Shown here piece after piece: positions 15,630 through 23,910 of a stretch of 55,138 nt of DNA. The notes beneath the pieces were generated by a model, which saw only the letters and a list, made by a program, of their open reading frames with translations, was not told where the DNA came from and ran no database searches. The DNA lies in contig JAGONY010000005.1 in NCBI GenBank assembly GCA_017992785.1, forward strand, positions 1 through 55,138, in the 5' to 3' direction. The position numbers were made by a program, and so were the translations under genes. This stretch comes from Candidatus Omnitrophota bacterium (GTDB lineage: Bacteria; Omnitrophota; Gorgyraeia; Pluralincolimonadales; Pluralincolimonadaceae). Positions within the stretch are counted from its first letter, which is position 1; each line of letters opens with the position of its first letter.

Positions 15630-16229
15630 TTACTCGTAGGCGACCTCGTCGAGGTAGAATGTGCAGCCCTTCGGGTTCAATTTCCCGTCGGCGGTCCAGC
15701 AGAACCCTCCGGAGATGTTGGAGAGGTCCCTTCCCGTCAGGTCTATCGAATACTGTTTCCACTGGGAGCCGAGCTTCAGCTCGTTCAATTCCTTGGTAAC
15801 CGTATCGGGGAAATCGCCCTTCACGCCGCCCATCTTTATGCTGACTACCTCCCTGCCGGTCTCGCCGCGGATCCAGAAAGAGAGCCGTTTATGCCCCGAG
15901 AGGTCCATGCCCTTCTTGCCGCCCCAGTTGTTCTCCGGGTATAGCCAGTATACCCCTGCCCATCCCTGCGAGGCGCCCTTTGAATTGTCGTATGTCCATT
16001 TCGAGCAGAACTTCCCGGTCTTCGGTTTTACCGTGCAGTTAGGATCGGCTTTTATGCAGCCGACGTCTCCCATCCATCCGCTCGGCGCGAATACGCCTTT
16101 GCCTTCCTCGTATACGATGACCTTCTTGGCGGGCTTCATGCTGCGCGACGAGGACGCCTTCTTCATTACCTGCGCGTGCGCGGAAGATACGACGGAGAAC
16201 GCCAACAGGCAAAGCAAGAGCTTCTTCAT
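15630..16229 (-). CDS. Secreted protein with carbohydrate-binding-like beta sandwich
   Basis: The 199-residue product has a signal peptide (MKKLLLCLLAFSVVSSAHA). From about residue 45 on, the sequence resembles a jelly-roll domain of the CBM11/CIA30-like kind: GVYWLYPENNWGG, KRLSFWIRGETG, WKQYSIDLTGRDLSNISGGF and a final CTFYLDEVAYE. Such domains bind sugars. Four cysteines in the mature part could form disulfides. The precise ligand cannot be told. It is the only exported product in a tRNA/tilS transcription unit. Confidence 0.65.
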   Translation of the reverse strand: MKKLLLCLLAFSVVSSAHAQVMKKASSSRSMKPAKKVIVYEEGKGVFAPSGWMGDVGCIKADPNCTVKPKTGKFCSKWTYDNSKGASQGWAGVYWLYPENNWGGKKGMDLSGHKRLSFWIRGETGREVVSIKMGGVKGDFPDTVTKELNELKLGSQWKQYSIDLTGRDLSNISGGFCWTADGKLNPKGCTFYLDEVAYE

Positions 16230-16264
16230 GGGTACCTCCTTTTTGGGCCTTCTATGAATGAATC

Positions 16265-16341
16265 TGGTGGCGGCGATCCGAATTGAACGGATGACATAGC
16301 GGGTATGAGCCGCTCGCTCTAACCATCTGAGCTACGCCGCC
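16265..16341 (-). tRNA. tRNA-Met (anticodon CAU, elongator type)
   Basis: The cloverleaf has acceptor stem GGCGGCG/CGCCGCC, D arm with CAGATGGTTAGAGC, anticodon stem AGCGG/CCGCT around CTCATAC (anticodon CAT), and T arm GTTCAATTC. CCA is encoded (complement of 16265-16267). The first pair is G-C and there is no initiator-type C-A mismatch or GGG/CCC anticodon stem, so this is elongator Met rather than initiator. A lysidine-type tRNA-Ile(CAU) is possible but less likely. Confidence 0.88.
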
Positions 16342-16370
16342 ATCATATTTTGTGCGGGATAAGGATGATT

Positions 16371-16399
16371 ATATTATCACAAATACTTCAGTTTGGCAA
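16371..16399 (-). promoter_or_regulatory. Promoter upstream of tRNA-Met
   Basis: TTGCCA (16394-16399) and TAATAT (16371-16376) are 17 bases apart on the minus strand, with a start near 16364 about 23 bases before the tRNA. The -35 box overlaps the last codons of the Dph6-like gene. It could drive the tRNA, the secreted protein and tilS. Confidence 0.55.
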
Positions 16400-17056
16400 T
16401 AAGTCGCAGAAGTAATAGCGGTTGTCCCTCAGGACTATCTCGCCTTTGGTAAAATCCACCTTTTCGCGGAATATCGGCCCGTCGTATACGAAAGAGTGGA
16501 ATTCGCCGTTCTCGCCGCACGGGTCGACGCCCGCCGGCAGGTCCGCCAGGAACGACGCGTCGAACTCCCTGCCGACAAAGCTTTTATCCAACAGGGCCGT
16601 ATCCACGCACGTTATCACGGACTTGAAACCGAGGACTATGAACCTGCGCGCAAGCTCCGCGCTTCCGCGTTTCCAGAGCGGGTATACGCCTTCCATTCCT
16701 ATTCGCGCGAGGTTGTCATCCTTGTATTTCTTGACGTCCTCAAGCGCTATATCGCCCGCGGCGTTAAGCAGAACGCCGTTTCCGAAGTACCTCTGCATGA
16801 CCTCGCGGATCTTCGACTCGTTCTCCTCGATGGTCGCGCCCTTCTTCATGAGCGCCTTCTCGAGCGTAATGCCGAGTGCCTTCGCCTGTTTCTCTAGCAG
16901 GACGGTCCTGACGCCGTGCATGCTTATCCTGTCGTAATCCTTCGTGACGGTGGTCAGCAGCGCGGCGATATCGTACTCCCCGCTCCGGACCAGTTCGTAA
17001 AGCGCGAGCGCGCTGTCCTTGCCGCCGCTCCACGAGAATATCACTTTCTTCTTCAT
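16388..17056 (-). CDS. Diphthine--ammonia ligase-like PP-loop ATPase
   Basis: The 222-residue protein is of the DUF71/MJ0570 family related to eukaryotic Dph6, which amidates diphthine. Bacteria have no diphthamide, so the true substrate here is unknown. The PP-loop SWSGGKDS lies at residues 8-15, followed by MHGVR and, near the C terminus, CGENGEFHSFVYDGPIF, the family's signature. It overlaps larE by 4 bases and ends the long C1 operon; tRNA-Met follows with its own promoter. Confidence 0.88.
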   Translation of the reverse strand: MKKKVIFSWSGGKDSALALYELVRSGEYDIAALLTTVTKDYDRISMHGVRTVLLEKQAKALGITLEKALMKKGATIEENESKIREVMQRYFGNGVLLNAAGDIALEDVKKYKDDNLARIGMEGVYPLWKRGSAELARRFIVLGFKSVITCVDTALLDKSFVGREFDASFLADLPAGVDPCGENGEFHSFVYDGPIFREKVDFTKGEIVLRDNRYYFCDLLPN

Positions 17057-17784
17057 CTGTATCCCTCTGTATCCAAAGTAATATGCTTAAAGCCCAACGC
17101 GCGGAGCCCTCTTATCGTCTTCTTCCCGAGAGAGAGCGCCTTCTTCATTTGCCGCCTCTCCACTTCTATCCTCGCGATGTCGCCGTGCGCCCGCACGCGC
17201 AGCTGCCCTTGGCCGATATCGCGCCTGACCAGCTCCTCCGCCTTCTCCACCCTGAGAAGGACGTCTCTCGTTATCGGAGTGCCGCACGGTATCCTCGTGG
17301 CGAGACAGGCGTTCGCCGGCTTGTCCCAGGTCGGAAGCCCCGCCTTTTTCGACAGGGCGCGTATGCGCGCTTTTGTCATTCCGGCTTCCTCGAGCGGGCT
17401 CAGTATCCCGAGTTGTTTCAGCGCGAGCCGCCCGGGCCTGTAAACTTTCCTGTCGTCGAGGTTGCTCGCGTCGACGACTGTCCGGTATCCCCTTCTTGCG
17501 GCTTCCTTCTTTATCAAAGAAAATATCTTCTTCTTGCAGTAATAACACCTGAGAGGCGTGTTGGCCCTGATCCTCGGGTCGGACAACAACCTCGCCTTGA
17601 TGACGGCATGTCTTACGCCGAGTGACCTTGCCAGGCGCGCGGCTTCGCGCATCTCCGGGCGCGTGCCGAACTCCGAACTGACCGTAACGGCGAGAACGTT
17701 CCCGCGGCCGAGCGCGTCACTCAGCGCCCTGAGAAGGAATGCCGAATCCGCGCCCCCCGAGAAAGCGACCGCTACTCTATCCAT
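17053..17784 (-). CDS. larE: ATP-dependent sacrificial sulfur transferase, LarE type
   Basis: LarE gives sulfur to the nickel-pincer cofactor of lactate racemase and related enzymes. The 243-residue product starts at the ATG at 17784, 13 bases inside mnmA, because MDRVAVAFSGGADS places the PP-loop at the expected distance from the N terminus; a longer frame to 17904 would run through mnmA. Other marks are LRCYYCKKKIF and ACLATRIPCG, which holds cysteines in the region of the sacrificial or cluster-binding Cys. larB, larC and a racemase are not in the window, so it may act on another target. Confidence 0.85.
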   Translation of the reverse strand: MDRVAVAFSGGADSAFLLRALSDALGRGNVLAVTVSSEFGTRPEMREAARLARSLGVRHAVIKARLLSDPRIRANTPLRCYYCKKKIFSLIKKEAARRGYRTVVDASNLDDRKVYRPGRLALKQLGILSPLEEAGMTKARIRALSKKAGLPTWDKPANACLATRIPCGTPITRDVLLRVEKAEELVRRDIGQGQLRVRAHGDIARIEVERRQMKKALSLGKKTIRGLRALGFKHITLDTEGYR

Positions 17785-18797
17785 CCGCCGCCCAATACCT
17801 TCTCCCCGTCGTAGACTACCAGCGCCTGCCCCGGGGTTATCGCGTGCTGCGGCTCGTCGAAGACCGCCTTTACCCTGCTCGCCGACAAAGGCATTACCCT
17901 GCATGCCGACTTCGGGTGGTTGTACCTTATCTTCGCCTGCGCGCGGACCGGCTTTGAAAGGCCGGCTTTGCTCATCCAGCGGACATTGTCCGCCGTGAGC
18001 TCCCTGCCCTTCACTTCGCCGGCGTCGCCCACTATGACCTCGTTCCTTCGCGGGTCGAGCTTTACTACATAGATGGGCCTTCCCGCCGCTATCCCGAGCC
18101 CTTCCCTTTGCCCTATCGTATAGAACGCGATGCCCTTATGCATGCCCAGATATTTCCCGCCGGTATCGACGACCTTGCCGGGCCTGATGCCCCTGGCCCT
18201 GCCGCGGATGAACTCCCTGTAACCTTTACCCCTGATAAAACATATATCCTGGCTCTCGGGCTTGTCATGCACCGTTTTCAACCCCGCCGCCTTAGCGATC
18301 TTTTTGACTTCCGCTTTTTCAATATCCCCGAGAGGGAACAACAAGCTCCTGAGCTGGCGCTGGCCCAGGTCAAACAGGAAGTACGACTGGTCTTTCGACC
18401 TGTCCGCGGCCTCCCTGATGAAATAACGCCCCGACGCGCTGTCGCGGCCGAGGCGCGCGTAATGGCCCGTAGCGAGAAAGTCCGCGCCGAGGGCTTTCGC
18501 CTTTTCGAGCAGTTTCCCGAATTTGATCTTCCTGTTGCAGACGACGCACGGGTTCGGCGTCCTGCCCTTAAGGTATTCGGAGCAAAAATACTTTATGACA
18601 TCGCGCTCGAATTCCCTGCGGTAGTCCACGACACGGTGAGGGATACCCAGCCTGCGGGCGGCCCGACCCGCGTCACCGGAAGGCGCGGAAGACAGCCGCA
18701 TCGTCAGCCCGATGACGTCGAAGCCCTGCTTCTTCAATAAAAAAGCGGCGACCGATGAATCCACGCCGCCGCTCATTGCGACAACGACTCTCTTCAC
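17772..18797 (-). CDS. mnmA: tRNA-specific 2-thiouridylase
   Basis: MnmA makes 2-thiouridine at position 34 of tRNA-Lys, Glu and Gln. The 341-residue protein shows the PP-loop SGGVDS (residues 9-14), the first catalytic cysteine in TPNPCVVCNRKIKFG, the second in SQDICFIRG, and FYTIGQREGLGI near the RNA-binding part. Length is slightly below the usual 355-370. It overlaps the lipoprotein gene by 4 bases and larE by 13 bases. Confidence 0.95.
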   Translation of the reverse strand: MKRVVVAMSGGVDSSVAAFLLKKQGFDVIGLTMRLSSAPSGDAGRAARRLGIPHRVVDYRREFERDVIKYFCSEYLKGRTPNPCVVCNRKIKFGKLLEKAKALGADFLATGHYARLGRDSASGRYFIREAADRSKDQSYFLFDLGQRQLRSLLFPLGDIEKAEVKKIAKAAGLKTVHDKPESQDICFIRGKGYREFIRGRARGIRPGKVVDTGGKYLGMHKGIAFYTIGQREGLGIAAGRPIYVVKLDPRRNEVIVGDAGEVKGRELTADNVRWMSKAGLSKPVRAQAKIRYNHPKSACRVMPLSASRVKAVFDEPQHAITPGQALVVYDGEKVLGGGWIE

Positions 18798-19873
18798 TTC
18801 TTCTTATGCTTTCCCCTGTATGCCGCGTATGCGGCCAAAAGGATGCCCGCGGTTATTATCATAACGCCTGCCGGGTTGAACCTCTTCGATACCGCCGTCA
18901 ACCTGTACTCCTTCATCTGGAAATCATCGCTGTTGAACTTCCATGTCACCGTGCCGGACTTTATGCCGCTCGTGTTCGCCTCGACGACCTGTCCGGGCAG
19001 GGTGACGGATACCTTGAACGAGTATCCCATGAATAACGGCCATCCGTATACCCCGAACGCGTCGTCGTAATTGCTTTCATTGAGCGACTCGCCCATCGCC
19101 GAGAGTTTCTCGTCTATCTTTTCGTGCAGCGCGAGGAGCCTGTCGTAAACGCGTTTCCTGTCCTGGCCCTTGTCCATTGAAACGATATAGTCGGCCATAT
19201 AACCTGCGAAAACCGTCTCTTCATACTGCGCCTCGAACTCCGCCATCTTCGCCTTGTTCGCGGCGCTGTCGTTTCCTTCTAACGACTTACGCCCGCTCGT
19301 AAGGAATTCCCTGACAAAATAGTCATAATACGGTCTGAACCTGCCGTCGAGGAACGACCTCACCTCTGCCTTCTTCACGGAGCGCGGGAACGCCTTCGCG
19401 ACCTCATCCGACATTATCTCGAGCGCCGAACCGTACCACCCGTCGCAGAACGCGCGTATCTTCGCCTGGTCCGCGCAGTCCCTGTAGACCTCCTCATACC
19501 TGTATGTCGTGAAGACCATGCCCTTGCGTATATCGAGGGAGCATTTGTTGCCGGAGACATTCGACGGGTCCGCGCCCTTTCTTATGTAGTCGGGCTCGAG
19601 ATCCCCTATCTCCCTGAATTCCCTCTTTACCTCGTAGACATGGAGCGGCGGCTTGCCCTCGACATAGCTGTCGAGTTTCCAGCTGCCGCCCTCCGGGAGC
19701 GCATAATACTTCAGCAGCTCTTCTTTCTCGCTCGCGCCGTCAGCGGTATAGGTCGTTATCCTGAAACCTGATCCGTCACTGTTGACCTTCGAGACCGCCG
19801 AGATATCGATGAAGCAGCCGTTGATAGCTACCGAGGCAGCCAGCAACAGGAAAGCTATTAACGCTCTCTTCAT
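18794..19873 (-). CDS. Lipoprotein with C-terminal transmembrane helix, unknown function
   Basis: The 359-residue product begins with a lipoprotein signal: hydrophobic stretch LIAFLLLAASVAI then a lipobox ending NGC at residue 20. The middle is charged and helical (about residues 130-270) and a region near 285-335 looks beta-rich. A second hydrophobic segment (about 337-352, GVMIITAGILLAAYAA) precedes a basic tail GKHKKK, so the C terminus should lie on the cytoplasmic side. No family is recognised. Its start overlaps the nfnB stop by one base. Confidence 0.75.
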   Translation of the reverse strand: MKRALIAFLLLAASVAINGCFIDISAVSKVNSDGSGFRITTYTADGASEKEELLKYYALPEGGSWKLDSYVEGKPPLHVYEVKREFREIGDLEPDYIRKGADPSNVSGNKCSLDIRKGMVFTTYRYEEVYRDCADQAKIRAFCDGWYGSALEIMSDEVAKAFPRSVKKAEVRSFLDGRFRPYYDYFVREFLTSGRKSLEGNDSAANKAKMAEFEAQYEETVFAGYMADYIVSMDKGQDRKRVYDRLLALHEKIDEKLSAMGESLNESNYDDAFGVYGWPLFMGYSFKVSVTLPGQVVEANTSGIKSGTVTWKFNSDDFQMKEYRLTAVSKRFNPAGVMIITAGILLAAYAAYRGKHKKK

Positions 19874-21264
19874 TAAACTCCCTTAAGGTACCTGTCCATC
19901 GCGGCCGCGGCCTTCTTGCCAGCGCCCATCGCGGCGATGACCGTGCCTTCGCCGGTGGTTATATCGCCTCCCGCGAAGACGCCTTTTATCGATGTCATGC
20001 AGTTCTCGTCTATGATGAGCTCGCCGCTCTTCTGGTCCACCGCGATCCCCTTGGACGTGCGCGGTATCAGCGGGTTCGGGCCCTGGCCGACGGCTATCAC
20101 GACCGTGTCGACCGGCATCGTATATTCGGAGCCCTTTACCGGCACCGGGCGCCTGCGGCCGCTCGCGTCCGGCTCGCCGAGCTCCATCTTTATGCATGTC
20201 ATGCTCTTGACTTCGCCCTTCTCGTTGCCTTCTATCGAAAGCGGGGCCGTCAGGAAGCGGAACTCTATCCCTTCTTCCTTCGCGTGTTCGACCTCGGCGC
20301 GCCTCGCGGGCGCTTCATGCTCGCTGCGCCTGTATACGATCATCGCTTCTTTTGCGCCGAGGCGCTTGGCCACGCGCACGCAGTCCATCGCTGTATTACC
20401 CGCTCCTACTACAGCCACCCGCTCGCCTATCCTGACGGGCGTCTTGTATTTCGGGAATTCATATGCGTGCATGAGGTTCACTCGCGTCAAAAACTCGTTC
20501 GCCGAGTAGACGCCGTTGAGGTTCTCGCCCGGTATGCCGAGGAAATACGGCAATCCGGCGCCCGAGCCCACGAATACCGCTTTATAACCGTCCTTGAAAA
20601 GGTCGTCGATCGTTATGGTCCTGCCGACGAGGATATTATAGTTGATCTCGACGCCGAGCGACCTTATATACTCCGTCTCCCTGTCGAGTATGACCTTCGG
20701 GAGGCGGAATTCTGGTATGCCGTACCTGAGCACTCCGCCGCTGTTGCTCAGCGACTCGAACAGCGTGACCTTGTAGCCGTATCTCGCGAGGTCCGCCGCG
20801 GCCGTAAGCCCGGCAGGGCCCGCGCCGACGACGGCGACCTTAATGCCGTTCTTTTGCGCGGCCGGCGATGCCTTGCCTGCCCCGGTATTCACGGCTTCCC
20901 AGTCCGCAACGAAACGCTCAAGCGCGCCGATGGCTATGGATTCCTTCTTTGCGGCAAAAGTGCAGACGGCCTCACACTGGGTCTCCTGCGGGCAGACGCG
21001 GCCGCAGACAGCCGGAAGGTTATTCTTCTCTTTTATCTTCTGTATCGCGCCCCTGAAGTCCTTCTTCGCGATAAGCTTGATGAACTCGGGGATATCCACC
21101 TCTACCGGGCATCCGCTGCAGCACGGCTTCTTCTTGCACGCTATGCAGCGCTGCGCTTCGAGGACCGCCTGTTCTTCGGTGAACCCGAGCGCGACTTCCT
21201 TGAAATCCTTGTTCCTTTCATTCGGTTCCCTGCATCCGAGCACCTGACGTGATATTTTAGCCAT
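19873..21264 (-). CDS. nfnB: NADPH-oxidising flavoprotein subunit (NfnB / GltA-like)
   Basis: The 463 residues match the family of glutamate synthase small subunits that also includes NfnB/SudA. N-terminal cysteines (RCIACKKKPCCSGCP and CGRVCPQETQCEAVC) bind two Fe-S clusters; VVGAGPAGLTAAADLARYG binds FAD; VVGAGNTAMDCVR binds NAD(P)H. The partner encoded one base upstream is the NfnA-type subunit, so the pair is best read as NADH-dependent ferredoxin:NADP+ oxidoreductase rather than glutamate synthase. It would balance ferredoxin, NADH and NADPH for C1 reduction. Confidence 0.88.
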   Translation of the reverse strand: MAKISRQVLGCREPNERNKDFKEVALGFTEEQAVLEAQRCIACKKKPCCSGCPVEVDIPEFIKLIAKKDFRGAIQKIKEKNNLPAVCGRVCPQETQCEAVCTFAAKKESIAIGALERFVADWEAVNTGAGKASPAAQKNGIKVAVVGAGPAGLTAAADLARYGYKVTLFESLSNSGGVLRYGIPEFRLPKVILDRETEYIRSLGVEINYNILVGRTITIDDLFKDGYKAVFVGSGAGLPYFLGIPGENLNGVYSANEFLTRVNLMHAYEFPKYKTPVRIGERVAVVGAGNTAMDCVRVAKRLGAKEAMIVYRRSEHEAPARRAEVEHAKEEGIEFRFLTAPLSIEGNEKGEVKSMTCIKMELGEPDASGRRRPVPVKGSEYTMPVDTVVIAVGQGPNPLIPRTSKGIAVDQKSGELIIDENCMTSIKGVFAGGDITTGEGTVIAAMGAGKKAAAAMDRYLKGV

Positions 21265-21265
21265 G

Positions 21266-22078
21266 TTAAGATTCGAGCGCGCTCCTTTCCTCGGCGAGAA
21301 ACCTCTTATTCCTCATTGTGAGCTCGTTGAAATCGACCTTGTAGCCGTCGAACTCGGGCCCGTCGACGCACGAGAAACGCGTCTTGCCCTCGATAGTGCA
21401 GCGGCACGACCCGCACATGCCCGTGCCGTCGAGCAGGATAGCGTTCAAGCTCACGATAGCGGGTATGCCGGTCGGCCTCGCGGTCTCCACGACGGCCCTC
21501 ATCATCGGTATCGGGCCGCAGCAGATGATGCGGTCGATCTTCTCTCCGCGCGCGAAGAGTTTCTTGAGCGCGTCGGTCACGAGCCCCTTCTCGCCGTAGC
21601 TGCCGTCGTCGGTCGTGATCATGACCTCGTCGGCAAGCTTCCTGATAATATCCTCAAGTATCACGAGTTCCTTGCTCCTCGCTCCGAGGATCGTTATTAC
21701 CTTGTTCCCTTTATCTTTAAGCGCCTGCACGACGGTAAGAAGCTCCGCCGAGCCGACGCCGCCGCCTATCATCACTACCGTCCCGAACTTCTCTATCTCG
21801 CTCGGGTTGCCGAGCGGCCCGAGTATATCCTGTATCTGGCCGCCTTCCTCTATCGCGCACAGGTCCTTTGTCGACTTTCCGAGTTCCTGTATTATCATCG
21901 TCAAGTGCCCCTTTGCCTTGTCGATGTCACAGATCGTCAATGGGATCCTTTCCGCGAACTCGTTCAACCTGACGATCACGAACTGCCCGGGTTTTGCCTC
22001 TCGCACAACCATCGGCGCCTCGACTTTGAGGAGGGTTATAGTGCTGGCTAAAACCTTCTTTTCCACAACCTTATGCAT
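21266..22078 (-). CDS. nfnA: Ferredoxin:NADP+ oxidoreductase subunit (NfnA type)
   Basis: This 270-residue protein is of the PyrK/ferredoxin-NADP reductase kind. KPGQFVIVRL and ERIPLTICD bind FAD, GGGVGSAELLTVVQAL and CCGPIPMMRA are the pyridine nucleotide part, and MCGSCRCTIEGKTRFSCVDG carries the four-cysteine [2Fe-2S] site typical of NfnA/SudB. It lies one base before nfnB and six bases after panE. PyrK of dihydroorotate dehydrogenase is the alternative, but no pyrD is adjacent. Confidence 0.88.
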   Translation of the reverse strand: MHKVVEKKVLASTITLLKVEAPMVVREAKPGQFVIVRLNEFAERIPLTICDIDKAKGHLTMIIQELGKSTKDLCAIEEGGQIQDILGPLGNPSEIEKFGTVVMIGGGVGSAELLTVVQALKDKGNKVITILGARSKELVILEDIIRKLADEVMITTDDGSYGEKGLVTDALKKLFARGEKIDRIICCGPIPMMRAVVETARPTGIPAIVSLNAILLDGTGMCGSCRCTIEGKTRFSCVDGPEFDGYKVDFNELTMRNKRFLAEERSALES

Positions 22079-22084
22079 CTAGAG

Positions 22085-23050
22085 TCACTCCTTGTTGATT
22101 TGTTTTTTGCCGCTCTCTTCCAACGTCTTCACCAGGTCCGTCAATACGGAATTCACCGGCGTCGCGATGCCGAGGCCCGCGCCTTCGGCCGCTATCGCGC
22201 CGTTAATGTAATCTATCTCGGTCCCCTGCCCGTCGAGCACGTCCTGGAGCATCGAACATATGTTGTTGCCGCAGGCGGAGCATACGGACTCGATCTTTTT
22301 CACGGGATCGGTGTACTGCAAATTTACCCGGCGCCTTTTCGCGACCTTTACCGCTTCCATGACCGCCTGTTTCATGATATTCCGCGTCCACTCGTACTGG
22401 AACAGGTCCCCGTTCTTAAGGCGCGTGATGGCCCCGAGCGCATTTATGCCCGTATTTATTATGAGCTTCGACCAGATCACGTCCTTTATGCTGTCGGATA
22501 TCTTCGTCTCAAAGTTCGCTTTCTTAAGGACGGCGGCCACTTCCTCAAGCCGGCGGCGGGGTATATACCACTTCTTCACGTCCTTGCGCGGCGCGGGGGT
22601 ATACCACCTGCCTATTATTGTCTCGCCTTTTCCGGAGTGCCGGATGCGGCCGTCGGCAAGGTATGTGGATCCGTGCATCGTGACCCCGCCTATGACCTTC
22701 TCCTGGCCTATGATCTCGGCTATCGCCTCCTCGTTCCCGAGGCCGTTCTGCAGCGTCAGCACGAGCGTATTGTCGCCTATTACCGCCTTCGCCTCTTTTA
22801 TCGCGTCCTCAGTGTCGTACGACTTGACGCAAACGACGACGAGGTCAGAGACGCCTATATCCTTCGCGTCGCAGGTCGCCCGGACCTTCGCGCTGAATTC
22901 GCCGGTCCCCTCTACCTTTATGCCGTCCTTGTTTATCTTCCTCGCGCGCTCCTGGGCCTTATCGAGAAGCCATACATCCTCGCCGGACTTTACCAAAGAA
23001 GCGGCAACGAGACAACCAAGCGCACCGGGGCCTATTACCGTGATCTTCAT
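22085..23050 (-). CDS. panE: 2-dehydropantoate 2-reductase (ketopantoate reductase)
   Basis: PanE reduces ketopantoate to pantoate with NADPH on the way to pantothenate and CoA. The 321-residue protein starts MKITVIGPGALGCLVA, a Rossmann motif right at the N terminus; this ATG overlaps the panB stop as ATGA, while the longer open frame to 23269 only reads through panB. LQNGLGNEE, SKLIINTGINAL and a helical C-terminal domain follow the family. A central stretch of basic residues (about 175-190) is unusual. panB directly upstream supports the assignment. Confidence 0.9.
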   Translation of the reverse strand: MKITVIGPGALGCLVAASLVKSGEDVWLLDKAQERARKINKDGIKVEGTGEFSAKVRATCDAKDIGVSDLVVVCVKSYDTEDAIKEAKAVIGDNTLVLTLQNGLGNEEAIAEIIGQEKVIGGVTMHGSTYLADGRIRHSGKGETIIGRWYTPAPRKDVKKWYIPRRRLEEVAAVLKKANFETKISDSIKDVIWSKLIINTGINALGAITRLKNGDLFQYEWTRNIMKQAVMEAVKVAKRRRVNLQYTDPVKKIESVCSACGNNICSMLQDVLDGQGTEIDYINGAIAAEGAGLGIATPVNSVLTDLVKTLEESGKKQINKE

Positions 23051-23910
23051 TTGGCTCTCCTGTTCGTCTTCAGTTTCCTCAGCTCGGACTTGTTCATTTC
23101 GAAAGAGTGTTCTTTCGACGGGAACTTCCCTCCCTCGACGTCTTCCCTGTACCTTTTGAACGCGTTCGCCAGCTGCGGCCACAGGTCGGCGTATTTCTTC
23201 ACGAATCTCGGGGTGAACCTGTCGTACATGCCTATCATATCGTTTGTCACGAGGACCTGCCCGTCGCAATACGGGCCCGCGCCGATGCCTATCGTCGGTA
23301 TCTCCAGCTTGGAGGTGATCAGCCCCGCGAGCTTATCCGGCACGCATTCGAGCACGATCGCGAAGCACCCGGCCTTCTCGAGCGCGACGGCCGAATCGAT
23401 GAGCCGGCGCGCGCTCTTCGCGTCCTTGCCCTGGACCCTGAACCCGCCGAGCTGCGTCGCCGTCTGCGGCGTAAGGCCTATATGCCCGAGGACCGGTATC
23501 CCGGACCTTGTCAGGGCCGTGACCGTGCCCGCCATCTCCGAGCCGCCTTCTATCTTGACCGCCCCGCATCCGCCTTCCTTTATGAACCTGCCGGCGTTCC
23601 GTATCGTCTCTTTCTCCCCGATGTTATAGGTCATGAAAGGCATGTCTCCGACCAGCAGCGCGTATTTGATGCCGCGCCGCGCAGCCTTCGAATGGTGCAC
23701 CATCTCGTCCATTGTCACGGGTATCGTCGAGTCGTATCCGAGGACTGTCATCGCGAGCGAATCCCCGACGAGTATCATGTCCATGCCCGCCTCGTCAATG
23801 AGTCGGCCTGACGGGTAATCGTAGGCGGTAAGCATCGTTATCTTCCTGCCTTCAATCTTCTTCTTGCGGATATCGGGTATTGTGACCTTCCTGCGCTCCA
23901 TGGGCATCAC
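23047..23910 (-). CDS. panB: 3-methyl-2-oxobutanoate hydroxymethyltransferase
   Basis: PanB moves the one-carbon unit of 5,10-methylene-THF onto ketoisovalerate to give ketopantoate. The 287-residue TIM barrel shows KITMLTAYDYPSGRLIDEAG, VGDSLAMTVLGYDSTIPVT, VGDMPFMTY, AVKIEGG and GHIGLTPQ. It overlaps metH and panE by 4 bases on each side. Its need for methylene-THF explains why it sits inside a folate C1 operon. Confidence 0.96.
   Translation of the reverse strand: MMPMERRKVTIPDIRKKKIEGRKITMLTAYDYPSGRLIDEAGMDMILVGDSLAMTVLGYDSTIPVTMDEMVHHSKAARRGIKYALLVGDMPFMTYNIGEKETIRNAGRFIKEGGCGAVKIEGGSEMAGTVTALTRSGIPVLGHIGLTPQTATQLGGFRVQGKDAKSARRLIDSAVALEKAGCFAIVLECVPDKLAGLITSKLEIPTIGIGAGPYCDGQVLVTNDMIGMYDRFTPRFVKKYADLWPQLANAFKRYREDVEGGKFPSKEHSFEMNKSELRKLKTNRRAK

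Noticed and set aside
17785-17904. N-terminal extension of LarE
   Set aside because: It lies in mnmA in another frame and the residues resemble no LarE; the ATG at 17784 is well placed for the PP-loop.
23051-23269. N-terminal extension of PanE
   Set aside because: The extra residues are read-through of panB in another frame; the Rossmann motif begins directly at the internal ATG, which overlaps the panB stop.
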